Shown here: positions 16,099 to 26,253 of the stretch, piece by piece
How positions within the stretch are numbered: position 1 is the first letter of the stretch
How the letters are laid out: every line of letters starts with the position of its first letter
Origin: Pyxidicoccus parkwaysis
Lineage (GTDB): Bacteria; Myxococcota; Myxococcia; Myxococcales; Myxococcaceae
NCBI RefSeq assembly: GCF_017301735.1
Contig: NZ_CP071090.1
Location: forward strand, 8,608,001-8,672,000
Length of the DNA stretch: 64,000 nucleotides
Direction of reading: 5' to 3'
The notes under the pieces: model-generated
Seen by the model: only the letters and a program-made list of their open reading frames with translations
Told to the model about the DNA's origin: nothing
The model's database searches: none
Translations under genes and position numbers: made by a program

Positions 16099-17917
16099 GT
16101 CCGCGGCTCCGGACCTGCGACCCGCGCCCGCGCTCACCTCTTCGGAGGCAGAGCCCGCGAACTCCGCGTGGCTACCCGTCCCCGCGCCCACCGGGTCCGA
16201 AGTCTCCGCCTGGCTGCCCGCCCGCACCTTCACCTTCCCCGAGGCCTTCGCGCGGCGCGTGGCCCGCACACCCGACCAGCCCGTGCTCCACGTCGTGGGA
16301 TTCTCCGGACGTGAGCCCCAGGCGCGGCCCTTTACCTACGTGGCGCTCGCGAAGAGCGTCCATCAGGCCGCCGCGCTGCTGGCCCGCGCGGGCGTGCGCC
16401 CCGGCGACACCGTGCTGCTGTGCGTGTCCCGCGCGGACGCGTTCTTCTCCTTCCTCGTCGCCACGCAGGTGCTCGGCGCCATCCCCGCGCCGCTGCCGTC
16501 GATGGCGGACCTGCAGATGCAGTCGTACCAGTCGCGCCTCCGCTCGGTGGCTCGCGATGCGAAGCCACGTGCGCTGGTGGTCGACGATGCGCGCGCTCGT
16601 GAAGCCGTGGGCGGTGCGCTCGAAACGGCGACGCTCGCCCTCGTCGAGGTGGCGGAGCTGGACGGCGACTCCGTGCCCATGGAGCGCGCGCTCGACTGGC
16701 GCTGCCGCCCGGAGGGCGTGGCCTTCCTCCAGTACACGTCCGGCAGCACCGGCGAGCCGAAGGGCGTGGTGGTGCGGCACGACAACCTCGTGGCCAACCT
16801 GCGCGCCATCATCGAAGGCGGGCGCATGGACGGGCGCGACGCCGTCTACTCCTGGCTGCCCGTGTTCCACGACATGGGGCTGGTGGCCGGGCTGCTGCTC
16901 GGCGTGTACCTGGGCATTCCCGCGTACGTCGCTCCGCTGAAGAGCTTCGTCTACCGTCCGGACTCGTGGCTGCGGGCCATCCACAGATTCCGCGCCACGT
17001 TCAGCCCCGCGCCGAACTTCGCGTACCACCTGCTCGCGCACCGCATCCCCGAGAGCGCGCTGCGCGAGCTGGACCTGTCCTCATGGCGCCTCGCCTTCGA
17101 CGGAGCGGAGCCCATCGACCCGAAGACGGCCGAGGCCTTCATCCGCCGCTTCGAGCCCGCCGGCTTCCGAGCCACCAGCTTCCGCCCCGCCTACGGACTG
17201 GCCGAGGCCACGCTGGCCGTGTCCTTCCCTCCTCCCGGCGAGCCCCTCCGCTGCGACACCGTGGAGCGCGAGGCACTCACGGCCCGAGGCGAAGCACGGC
17301 CCGTGGAGAGCGGAAGCGCGAGCAGCACCACCGTCATCAGCGTGGGCCGCCCCGTGCCCGGGCACCGCGTGCGCATCCTCTCCACCGAGGACGGACGCGA
17401 GCTGCCCGAGCGGCACCTGGGTGAAGTCACCGTGTCCGGCCCTTCCGTGACGCCCGGCTACTTCCACGAGCTGCGCGAGGGCGGCGCGCCACGCGAGGAG
17501 CTGCGCACCGGAGACCTGGGCTACCTCGCCGAGGGTGAGCTGTTCATCGTGGACCGGCTCAAGGACTTGCTCGTCGTGGGCGGGCGGAAGCATGCCCCGG
17601 CCGACGTGGAGCGCGTGGTGGGTGCGCTGGACGGCGTGAAGAGTGGCGCGGTGGTGGCGTTCAGTGTGCGCGGCCCGGAGGGCACGGAGGAGGTCATCCT
17701 CGCCGTCACTCCGGAGCCAGGCACGGAGCTGGCGACGCTGGAGGCGGTGGTGCAGCGGGCCGCGCAGGAGCACTTCGGCTTCCCACCGCGCGTGGTGCTC
17801 GTCCGTCCGGGCGCACTGCCCAAGACGTCCAGCGGCAAGCTGCAACGCTCCGCGTGCCGCGCGCGCTACCTGGATGGGACGCTCCAGCGCTTCACGCGCG
17901 AGCCGGCTCCGGCGTAG
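16085..17917 (+). CDS. Fatty acyl-AMP ligase (FAAL)
   Basis: 610 residues of the ANL adenylation superfamily. P-loop-like A3 motif YTSGSTGEPKGVVV near residue 215, the FAAL/long-chain hallmark WLPVFHDMGLV, an APNFAYHLL segment, YGLAEATLAVSF, LRTGDLGYL and the C-terminal catalytic Lys in PKTSSGKLQR. These features, with a carrier protein in the operon, favour FAAL (acyl-adenylate transferred to ACP) over acyl-CoA ligase. The ATG at 16085 has GGAGG 6 nt upstream; a GTG at 15959 in the same frame would add a 42-residue low-complexity stretch and is less likely. The 5' region of about 40 codons is Ala/Pro/Ser-rich. Confidence 0.9.
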   Translation: MSAAESAAPDLRPAPALTSSEAEPANSAWLPVPAPTGSEVSAWLPARTFTFPEAFARRVARTPDQPVLHVVGFSGREPQARPFTYVALAKSVHQAAALLARAGVRPGDTVLLCVSRADAFFSFLVATQVLGAIPAPLPSMADLQMQSYQSRLRSVARDAKPRALVVDDARAREAVGGALETATLALVEVAELDGDSVPMERALDWRCRPEGVAFLQYTSGSTGEPKGVVVRHDNLVANLRAIIEGGRMDGRDAVYSWLPVFHDMGLVAGLLLGVYLGIPAYVAPLKSFVYRPDSWLRAIHRFRATFSPAPNFAYHLLAHRIPESALRELDLSSWRLAFDGAEPIDPKTAEAFIRRFEPAGFRATSFRPAYGLAEATLAVSFPPPGEPLRCDTVEREALTARGEARPVESGSASSTTVISVGRPVPGHRVRILSTEDGRELPERHLGEVTVSGPSVTPGYFHELREGGAPREELRTGDLGYLAEGELFIVDRLKDLLVVGGRKHAPADVERVVGALDGVKSGAVVAFSVRGPEGTEEVILAVTPEPGTELATLEAVVQRAAQEHFGFPPRVVLVRPGALPKTSSGKLQRSACRARYLDGTLQRFTREPAPA

Positions 17918-18080
17918 CACCCTTCAGCGGGCCGGAGTCGTTCCACGCCTGGAGGCAGGCATCCACGTTGTCCAGCAACTCGTCCATCGACTTGCAGCGA
18001 TGGTTCCGAGTGACGCTGGCGTAGCGGGTGACCCGGAAGCCGTACGGCTGTGGGGCCACGACGCGGGAACGCCCTTTGAC
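17892..18080 (-). pseudogene. Possible C-terminal remnant of a DDE transposase
   Basis: In the frame that ends at 17892, the last 60 or so residues read like real protein, while the longer open frame upstream is Arg/Pro/Ala noise. The segment YGFRVTRYASVTRNHRC followed by MDELLDNVDACLQAWN resembles the C-terminal tail of IS630-type DDE transposases (x-TRNHR-x-x-SMDELL-x-x-VDAFL). No upstream catalytic part, inverted repeats or target duplications were found, and the FAAL 3' end overlaps it by 26 bp. The family match is from memory and tentative. Confidence 0.4.
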
Positions 18081-18958
18081 GCCGCGGCGCTGCCCCGCCT
18101 CTTCGAGCCGATGTGCCCGGGGGAAGGAGACGGCCCGGGCCTCGCGGAGGGGAGCGCGCGCGCCGGAGTCGGAAGGGACTGCTGGGCTACCTCCATATCG
18201 CGGCCGCACGGGACGTGGGCCAGGCGGATGAGCTTCAGCCGAGCCAGCAGCCGCATCACCTGCCAGGTCGGGTCGAGCTCGAAGCGCCGGGAGGCGAAAT
18301 CCGGGTTGGCCGGCCGGGCGTGGTGGTTGTTCTGGAACAGCTCGCCCATGCACAGCGCGTCCACGGGCAGCGAGTTGCGGGACTCGTCGCGGGTGCGGAA
18401 GTTGCGGTAGCCGTAGCGGTGGCCGCACCAGTTGACGATGGCGCCGTGCATCGGCCCCATGACGTAGTGCAGGGGCAGTAGCAGGTACTGCCAGCGCCGT
18501 GTGGCGAAGCGCCAGTAGAACAGCGTGTAGAGCGCCCCGAAGCCAATGCGGGACGGCCAGCGTCCGAAGGCGCGGTCCACGGCGGGCCACTCGGGGTAGC
18601 CACCGAGGAAGCGCGCTTCCGGGTGCTCGCGCCGGGTGACGAAGGCGGCGTAGCGGCGCGCCGTCGCGAGCATCATCCGGGCCGGGTTGCCGTGGTGGGC
18701 GGGGGAGTGGGGGTCCTTCTCCGTATCGGCGAAGGCATGGTGCTCTCGGTGGAGCAGCGCATAGGCACGAGGCTCGAGGTAGCTCGAGCCCTGCACCAGC
18801 GCGGTGAGCAGATGCAGCGAGCGCTCGGTCTTCGGCCCCATCGCGTACATCCGGTGGGCCGCGTAGCGGTGCTGGAAGAGGCTCTGCAGGAGGACGGACA
18901 GGGCCCAGTGTCCGGTGAAGAAGAGCGAGATGTGCATGCCTGGGCAACACACGGGCAT
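17924..18958 (-). CDS. Membrane fatty acid desaturase, tail disrupted
   Basis: 344 residues. Three His boxes of the acyl-CoA/acyl-ACP desaturase family are intact: HRYAAH (His30, His35), HREHH (70-74, followed by AFADTEKDPHSP) and QNNHH (209-213), with NWCGHRYGYRNF between. Hydrophobic segments flank them. These di-iron enzymes insert double (or, in JamB-like members, triple) bonds. Homology ends near residue 250-260; the last 85 residues are Ser/Pro/Ala/Arg-rich and lie antisense in frame to a possible transposase remnant, so the native C-terminus seems to have been replaced. The true start may be the ATG at 18937. It converges on the FAAL gene with a 6-bp gap and probably acts in the same pathway. 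Confidence 0.85.
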   Translation of the reverse strand: MPVCCPGMHISLFFTGHWALSVLLQSLFQHRYAAHRMYAMGPKTERSLHLLTALVQGSSYLEPRAYALLHREHHAFADTEKDPHSPAHHGNPARMMLATARRYAAFVTRREHPEARFLGGYPEWPAVDRAFGRWPSRIGFGALYTLFYWRFATRRWQYLLLPLHYVMGPMHGAIVNWCGHRYGYRNFRTRDESRNSLPVDALCMGELFQNNHHARPANPDFASRRFELDPTWQVMRLLARLKLIRLAHVPCGRDMEVAQQSLPTPARALPSARPGPSPSPGHIGSKRRGSAAASKGVPASWPHSRTASGSPATPASLGTIAASRWTSCWTTWMPASRRGTTPAR

Positions 18959-19077
18959 GTCACTCGCACGTCAGAAGGCGCAAGATGCCAATCCGTGAGC
19001 TGCTGCCGACCCGGGACGGGTTGTGCTCTTCCTGGGCGCTCCTGCCCATTCTTCCCGCGGCTCCACGGCTCTCCACG

Positions 19078-19389
19078 TCAGGCATGCACGTCCGGCCGCC
19101 GGTTGGCCCCAGCACCCGTGATTCGGGTCGTCGTGGTCGTCGTCATCGTGTCCAGCGGCCGGCGCCACGGGAACGTGAGCGCGAGCGCCACTCCCGCCAG
19201 TCCCACGACGGAGTAGATGAGGCGCCCAAGGGCGCTGGTTTGCTCTCGTGAGCCGCCACCGAAGATCGCGTCCACGAGGTTCCAGTTGAAGAAGCCGATC
19301 AACCCCCAATTGATGGCTCCGATGATGACCAGCACGGCCATCATCTTGGCCAGCACTGCCTTCAAGCGGTCAGCATCCGCGCGTTCCAT
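19078..19389 (-). CDS. DUF378 family small membrane protein
   Basis: 103 residues. Two TM helices (MMAVLVIIGAINWGLIGFF and ALGRLIYSVVGLAGVALAL) with the motif GAINWGLIGFFNWNLVDAIFG, the hallmark of DUF378 (B. subtilis YuzA-like) proteins, whose function is unknown. The C-terminal 35 residues are a Thr-rich tail not usual for the family. Ribosome site GAGGAG 8 nt before ATG. Divergent from the YihY gene, which is also a membrane protein. Confidence 0.9.
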   Translation of the reverse strand: MERADADRLKAVLAKMMAVLVIIGAINWGLIGFFNWNLVDAIFGGGSREQTSALGRLIYSVVGLAGVALALTFPWRRPLDTMTTTTTTRITGAGANRRPDVHA

Positions 19390-19572
19390 GGCTCGTCTCC
19401 TCGGATAGGGGTGTCGTGAGGGCTGGCAGCGAGCGGGGCCTCCCAGTGGGAAACCGGGCTGCGCTCGACACTCAACCTATTGAGTGTCCGGCGCCCAGGC
19501 CCGGCTGCCTCCCTGGTCCGTGGCGCTCTTGAAGCAGACGGAGGCGGGGCGAGACTACCTTTCGCCCAGGAG

Positions 19573-20484
19573 ATGACCGTGGAAGGCGCGCCCAGAAGCC
19601 TGACTCGCAAGGAAGCGCCTGGCTCGGAAAGGCGCCCTGCCGGAGCGCGTGGGGGGCTGCCCGGCAGAGCAACGAAATGGAGGAGCCTGCTTGCTGAATT
19701 GAGACGGGAGTGGCAGCGCAACCAACTGAGCGACGCCGCGGCCGCCCTCACGTTCTACGGCCTCCTGTCCCTCTTTCCCTTCCTGCTCCTCACCGTCGCC
19801 CTGGCGGGCCTCGTCATCCAACCCGCGCAGGTGGAAGCGCTCATCGGCGCGCTGGGGCGCGAGGTCCCCCCGGCCTTCAGCCAGCTCCTCTATGCACAGC
19901 TCGCGCAACTCACCTCCGGGCCTGGTAGGGGAATGCTCACGTTCAGCGCACTCGCCGCGGTGTGGTCGGCGACCGCCGGGGTGATGAGTCTCGTGACGGC
20001 CCTCAACGCCGCCTACGGTGTGACGGAGAGCCGTCCGCGCTGGAAGGTCCTGGGGATGGCGCTGGGGACGGTGCTGGCGGGAGCCGTCCTGGCGCCGCTC
20101 GCCGGGCTCGTCGCGGTGGCCGCCCCTGCCCTTGCCGCCAGGCTCGGGAGCCCCTGGGCAGCGCGGGCGGGCTGGCTGCGGTTTCCCCTCGCGGCGCTGC
20201 TGATGATGAGCCTCTGGGCAATCCTCTACTCCGTGCTCCCGGATTCCCGGCAGAAGTTCAAGTTCATCACCCCCGGCTCCGTGGTGGGGGTGCTCGTCTG
20301 GCTCGCCGCTTCGCTGGGCTTCTCCTTCTATGTCTCCCGCTTCAGCACGTTCGGCATCACCTATGGAGCGTTGGGGGGCATCATCGTCCTGCTGCTGTGG
20401 ATGTGGATTTCCTCGCTCGCGCTGATGCTGGGCGCCGAAATCAACGCCGTCCTTGCTCGCCGTTCCCCCGCGGGGCGGAGCTGA
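19573..20484 (+). CDS. YihY/BrkB family inner membrane protein
   Basis: About 303 residues with six TM segments. LSDAAAALTFYGLLSLFPFLLL (read in two parts) is the family signature near residue 55; later ILYSVLPDSRQKFKFITPG and YGALGGIIVLLLWMWISS complete the pattern. The family was once called ribonuclease BN in error; it is now seen as a transporter-like protein of uncertain role. The ATG at 19573 directly abuts GGAG, so the GTG at 19579, which is 6 nt from that GGAG, may be the true start. The frame extends upstream to a TTG at 19480 but this part has no support. Confidence 0.9.
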   Translation: MTVEGAPRSLTRKEAPGSERRPAGARGGLPGRATKWRSLLAELRREWQRNQLSDAAAALTFYGLLSLFPFLLLTVALAGLVIQPAQVEALIGALGREVPPAFSQLLYAQLAQLTSGPGRGMLTFSALAAVWSATAGVMSLVTALNAAYGVTESRPRWKVLGMALGTVLAGAVLAPLAGLVAVAAPALAARLGSPWAARAGWLRFPLAALLMMSLWAILYSVLPDSRQKFKFITPGSVVGVLVWLAASLGFSFYVSRFSTFGITYGALGGIIVLLLWMWISSLALMLGAEINAVLARRSPAGRS

Positions 20485-20637
20485 GCCCGCTCCGGTCCGA
20501 GCAGGCGGCGCGGCGCCGGTCGACGAAGGGGCAGTGCGCACGGGCGGCGAGCAAGCCAGCTTTTGCGGGTGCGCCCCAACGAGTGCCTGGCTGCGTGGGG
20601 GCTTCGTGGGGCCAGGGACGGCCCAACTTTCAAGGGC

Positions 20638-22104
20638 ATGAAGAGAACTGCTCACTCCGCCCACCGAGTCTTGAAGGTCGCGCTCGCTGTCGTGGCCGCG
20701 GTGCTGGTGCTGGTGGCCGGTGCGCTGGCGCTGAAGCCATCGTGGATCGCCGAGCGTCTGCGTGGGCAGCTCGAAACCATCGCCACCCGGTCTCTCGGCC
20801 GCCCTGTGAGCGTCGAAAAGCTCGAGGCCCACTGGCTCCCGAGGCCCGGCGCCACCCTCACGAATCTGCGGGTCGAGGGCGAAGGCAACGAGCCGGCGTT
20901 CCTCGAGGCCCCACGTGCGACTGCGACCGTTCAGCTCTGGCCGCTGCTCCGCAGCCTCGGCAAGGACGTGCGCGTGGGCGCGCTGAACCTCGATGCCACG
21001 AAGCTGAACCTGGTGCGGCACGAGGACGGGACGTGGAACTACGAGTCGCTCGGGAGCACCGGCCCGGAGTCCGAGCGAGAGACGTTCGTCGAGGCCCTTC
21101 GGATTCGAGACGGCGTGGTGAACGTGACCGACCCGCAGGCGGCCGGTGGCACCGCCGCGGTGGTGCTTCGGGACATCGACGTGGAGTTGAAGGGCCTCGG
21201 GCCGGGCCGGGCACTCGAGGGCACCCTGAGGGCAGCGCTCGCCGCACCGGCGCAGAACGTGGCGCTGGACTTCGAGGTGGACCCCCTCCCCGCCGGGAAG
21301 CTCCGGCCCGGCCAGCCGTGGCCCGAGGTGACGATGCACCTGCGCGCCGCGGACCTCTCCGTGAGCGCATTCCGGAACTTCCTGCCTCCAGAGGCGGCCA
21401 GCTACTTCACGGGGGACCGGGTGGACCTCACGAAGAAGCAGCCGGAGTGGTCCCTGAGGGTGGTCCTCGCCGGAATGGACACCGCGCAGGCGTTCCAGTC
21501 GCTGTCGGGACACCCGTCCCTGCGGGGCACGGCCAGCGGCGAGCTTCAGCTCACCGGCACCGGAGCGGATTGGGCCCAGGCGCGAAACCACGTCACCGGC
21601 GGCGGGAGCGTGCAGCTTCGCGACGGTGCCCTCACGACGGTGGACGTCGGGGCGAAGGTGACTCCGATACTGACCCAGGGCTTTGCGGTGCTGGGGCACA
21701 AGGGCGCGGCGGGCACGGTCCAGAAGGCGGAGCAGGGCACCCGGCTGAAGGACCTGAGCGCGCAGGTCCAGGACGGATGGGTCGCGTTCACGAAGCCCAT
21801 GGCGTTCCAGTCGGACATTGGCTCCGGGACGCTGGATGGGCGGGTGGGTCTCGACGAACGCCTGGAGCTCAAGGGGACCATCAACTCTTCCGAGCAGTTC
21901 GTCTCGGCCATCACCCACGGTGCGCTTCCAACGAAGGCGCCGGTGACAATCCCACTCACCATCACGGGCACGCTGAGCGCGCCCGAGGTGACGCCTGGCA
22001 GCCCGCTGGACATCGCCAAGGGCTCGCTGCCAGGGGGGCTCGAGAAACCGGTGAACCAGGCACGCAAGAGCATTGGAGACCTCTTCAAGCGGCCCCGGAA
22101 GTAG
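20638..22104 (+). CDS. AsmA family envelope protein
   Basis: 488 residues. One N-terminal TM (VLKVALAVVAAVLVLVAGALA) anchors a large periplasmic part. The segment IATRSLGRPVSVEKLEAHWLPRPGATLTNLRVEG and the downstream DGTWNYESL and DGVVNVTDPQ patterns are typical of AsmA-like proteins, members of the bridge-like lipid transfer superfamily that in Gram-negatives help move or organise outer-membrane lipids. A C-terminal repeat-like region (LKGTINSSEQF...ITGTLSAPEV) also fits. Start chosen at ATG after AAGGG. It follows the YihY gene on the same strand with a 153-bp gap. Confidence 0.85.
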   Translation: MKRTAHSAHRVLKVALAVVAAVLVLVAGALALKPSWIAERLRGQLETIATRSLGRPVSVEKLEAHWLPRPGATLTNLRVEGEGNEPAFLEAPRATATVQLWPLLRSLGKDVRVGALNLDATKLNLVRHEDGTWNYESLGSTGPESERETFVEALRIRDGVVNVTDPQAAGGTAAVVLRDIDVELKGLGPGRALEGTLRAALAAPAQNVALDFEVDPLPAGKLRPGQPWPEVTMHLRAADLSVSAFRNFLPPEAASYFTGDRVDLTKKQPEWSLRVVLAGMDTAQAFQSLSGHPSLRGTASGELQLTGTGADWAQARNHVTGGGSVQLRDGALTTVDVGAKVTPILTQGFAVLGHKGAAGTVQKAEQGTRLKDLSAQVQDGWVAFTKPMAFQSDIGSGTLDGRVGLDERLELKGTINSSEQFVSAITHGALPTKAPVTIPLTITGTLSAPEVTPGSPLDIAKGSLPGGLEKPVNQARKSIGDLFKRPRK

Positions 22105-22175
22105 CGAAGGCATCTCGCCCGCCTCGCGACAACGGCGCTCCACTACACGGAGGCCCCACCTCCGACCCGGGCTCC

Positions 22176-22754
22176 CTAACGAGGCGCCGGAGCCACCACG
22201 CGCCGAGCCTTCTCCAGCATCCGCCGCAGCGGCGCTTCATCCGCGCGGGCCAGCGCCTCGTCCCACGTGAGCCACTGCACGCCGGTGGACTCGGCCGGGT
22301 CGTGCACCAGCGCCTCCGGGTTCTCCGCCACCAGCAGGTAGCGCACGTCCAGGTGGCAGTGCTCCGGCTCGTCGCGGCGCGCCGGAATCGTGTGGATGTC
22401 CACGTCCAGCGGCCGGGGAGCGGCGGGGTGGACGTGGACACGGCAGCCCGTCTCCTCGCGCGCCTCGCGCAGCGCCGTCTCCGCCATGTCCCCGCCGTCC
22501 ACCGCGTCCGCGTGCCCGCCCGGCTGCAGCCAGCGCTTCAGCTTCCCGTGGTGCAGCATCACCACGCGCGCGCCCCGAGGGTCCACCACCACCGCGCTGC
22601 CCGTGAAGTGCGCCGTGGCCTGCGAGCGCGAGAAGGGCTGTGCCAGCGTGGCGGCGAAGTGACGCATGCGCGCCAAGTCACTTCGCTCCTTGTCGTCGGT
22701 GGGGACATGCTGCGCGAGCAGGGCCTGAAGGGCGGCGGGGGACGCGGAATCCAT
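22176..22754 (-). CDS. Nudix hydrolase
   Basis: 192 residues. The Nudix box reads GGHADAVDGGDMAETALREAR followed by EETGCR; the REAxEETG core with its three metal-binding Glu is intact, and the PGGHAD lead-in is typical of a subfamily with a short insertion (CoA-/NADH-pyrophosphatase-like folds). It hydrolyses a nucleoside diphosphate linked to some moiety X, unknown here. The N-terminal 45 residues are helical. It is convergent with the AsmA gene and divergent from the NtrC-type regulator. Confidence 0.9.
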   Translation of the reverse strand: MDSASPAALQALLAQHVPTDDKERSDLARMRHFAATLAQPFSRSQATAHFTGSAVVVDPRGARVVMLHHGKLKRWLQPGGHADAVDGGDMAETALREAREETGCRVHVHPAAPRPLDVDIHTIPARRDEPEHCHLDVRYLLVAENPEALVHDPAESTGVQWLTWDEALARADEAPLRRMLEKARRVVAPAPR

Positions 22755-22911
22755 GGCCTCGCACGTACCGCCCCGGACCGAAACGCGCCAGTGCCTACGC
22801 ATGGCAGGCGTGCAGGCGACACGAGCCGGTGTAGGGTGCGCCCGGGTGTGTTCTCATGCGGACGCACCCGGGGCGGCCGGCCCCGTGGTGCATGGAGACT
22901 CGAGCAACACC

Positions 22912-24315
<1,404 letters not shown>

Positions 24316-24489
24316 GCCTCGAAAATCCGTGACACCCGGATCCGCCACCATGATTTTCCACCGCCGTCCCACCCCCTCCCACTCCCCTCGGGTGACCCCA
24401 GGCCCCCGGAATCGCTCGGCTTTTCTCGCCGGGCTGGTGCGGGGGCGGCGGGGCGTGCTGGCATCCGCCTTGCTCTGGAAGCCCTGTCG

Positions 24490-25575
24490 ATGAACCCCCG
24501 CCTCTCCGTCCTCCTGCTGTGCCTGCTGCTCGGCGTGCCCGCCTGGGGTGCGTCCGGGCTGGATGCGGCGCGTGGGCGGGCGCAGGCGGCGCGCACCGAG
24601 GTGCGCTCGCTGCGGGGGCAGCAGCAGTCGCTGCGCGACGAGCTCAACGGGCTGGCGGCGCGAATCGAAGCGCTGAAGGCGGAGCGCCAGGGGCGGCTGA
24701 CGACGGGCACGGAGCTGGACGCGGCGCTGCGGCGCTCGCAGGAGCTGAGCGGCTCGCTCACCGGGCTGGCGCAGTCGGTGGTGGCGGCGGAGGGCGAGTC
24801 GGAGCGCGCGCACCTGGCCCTGCACACCGCGCTGTCGGATGAGCTGGGGCGGCTGCGCGCGGCGTGGGACGCGACGTCGGACCGGGGCCAGCGTGCGAAG
24901 CTGCTGGAGGCCATGCGCACCGTGCGCGCCGAGCGCGACGCCGTGCGCGCGGCGCTGCCCGCCTCGCGGGTGCCGGCGCTGGACGGCGCGGCCTCCGTCA
25001 GGGACGACCCCGAGGATTTGCTGGAGCAGGCGGACACGCTGCGCGACACCGAGGACAAGGTGCGCGAGCGGCTCAAGGCGCTGCGCGGCCGCATCACCGA
25101 GGTGCGCGAGGAGCGCGACCTGGACCGTCGCATGAACGACTTCCTCGGCGAGGAGTCCATGTTCGACGAGCAGGACCGCCGGCTCCGCGTGCGGCTCAGC
25201 GGCGACCGCGTGCAGGTGGACCGCGCCGTCAACCGGGGCGGCGGCGCGAGCTACATGGAAGACTCGCCAGGCGCTCCCACGGGCAACCCCGCTCCGCCCC
25301 CGGGCGTCAGCACCCCCGGCGACAACGTGGGCGGCAACCCGAACAACCCAGGCAGCTTTCCGAATGAGCCGGTGCCCAGCTCCGTCACCTCCGCCCGCGC
25401 GAGCGACCGCCGGCCGCAGGTGGACTCGGTGCGCGCGCAGGACCTCGCCGCGGGCGGGCCGGTGGACCTGGCCGCCATGGAGGCCGAGGCCGCCCGGCTG
25501 GAGTCCCTCGCCCGTGAGCTGGACGGTCGCGCCTCCACGCTGGAGCACCGGGCCCAGGAGCTGGACAAGCACTGA
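24490..25575 (+). CDS. Periplasmic coiled-coil protein of unknown function
   Basis: 361 residues. Signal peptide MNPRLSVLLLCLLLGVPAWG-A, then long heptad-rich helices (LRGQQQSLRDELNGLAARIE; LEQADTLRDTEDKVRERLK; LESLARELDGRASTLEHRA at the end). A Pro/Gly/Asn-rich linker lies about 255-300. No enzyme motif. It could be a spacer or scaffold between membranes. It is the first of three envelope genes: its 3' end is 24 bp from a convergent lipoprotein gene, followed by a divergent β-barrel gene. No family recognised. Confidence 0.75.
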   Translation: MNPRLSVLLLCLLLGVPAWGASGLDAARGRAQAARTEVRSLRGQQQSLRDELNGLAARIEALKAERQGRLTTGTELDAALRRSQELSGSLTGLAQSVVAAEGESERAHLALHTALSDELGRLRAAWDATSDRGQRAKLLEAMRTVRAERDAVRAALPASRVPALDGAASVRDDPEDLLEQADTLRDTEDKVRERLKALRGRITEVREERDLDRRMNDFLGEESMFDEQDRRLRVRLSGDRVQVDRAVNRGGGASYMEDSPGAPTGNPAPPPGVSTPGDNVGGNPNNPGSFPNEPVPSSVTSARASDRRPQVDSVRAQDLAAGGPVDLAAMEAEAARLESLARELDGRASTLEHRAQELDKH

Positions 25576-25599
25576 GGCCCGGCTCCCGGCGCCGGACGG

Positions 25600-26136
25600 C
25601 TACAGCAGCCCGTCCTCCACCTCGATGGACACCACCGCCTGCAGGCGCACCTCGCGGTCCGGCATGCGCCCGCGGCCGCGGACGATGATGCTCATGGTGG
25701 GCGCGGACACGAAGGGCTGGAGCTCCACGTCGTCCACGTCCAGCGTGAGGGTGGGGTTGGGCGGCTTCAGGTTCAGCCGGGAGACATTCTGCGCCTGGGC
25801 GATGCGCGTCTCCCGGTCTCCCGCGCGCGCGAAGAACTCCACGGAGTCCAGGAAGGCGAAGTCCTGGTCGCTGGGGCTCAGCACCCGGAGCGTCAGGGCC
25901 GTCACCTTCGCGGACGTCACGTCGGCCTTGGACACGTCCTGGTTCTTGAAGTCCTGGTTCTGGTCGAAGTCGAGCCCCGCGAAGCTGCTGATGCTGGGGA
26001 AGGCGTTGAGCTCGGTGACGACGCCGGGGGGCCCCGCGGGCACTGTGGACTCGCCCTTCAGCACGGTGGTGAAGGACGAGGGGGCACAGGCCGCCAGCCC
26101 GAGGCCAGCCGCCGCGAGGAGGGGGGCGAGTCGCAT
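25600..26136 (-). CDS. Predicted lipoprotein of unknown function
   Basis: 178 residues. MRLAPLLAAAGLGLAACAP has lipobox LAAC (Cys17). The mature part is β-rich and ends in TLDVDDVELQPFVSAPTMS and VRLQAVVSIEVEDG, reminiscent of a lipoprotein adaptor or Ig-like fold, with a repetitive QNQDFKNQD segment. The start is the ATG inside a much longer frame; the extra 47 codons upstream cover the divergent promoter region. Its start lies 117 bp from the GTG of the divergent β-barrel gene. Function unknown. Confidence 0.8.
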   Translation of the reverse strand: MRLAPLLAAAGLGLAACAPSSFTTVLKGESTVPAGPPGVVTELNAFPSISSFAGLDFDQNQDFKNQDVSKADVTSAKVTALTLRVLSPSDQDFAFLDSVEFFARAGDRETRIAQAQNVSRLNLKPPNPTLTLDVDDVELQPFVSAPTMSIIVRGRGRMPDREVRLQAVVSIEVEDGLL

Positions 26137-26253
26137 GTCTCGAGTGTATCGGCCGGCGGGGGGCCCGTCATGCGTCGAGGCCTGCCTGCCGGACGGGCAC
26201 GCCTTCCCGCGAGTGGGGCGTGCAGGCTCCGGGCCGGATATGGTGCGCGCGTC

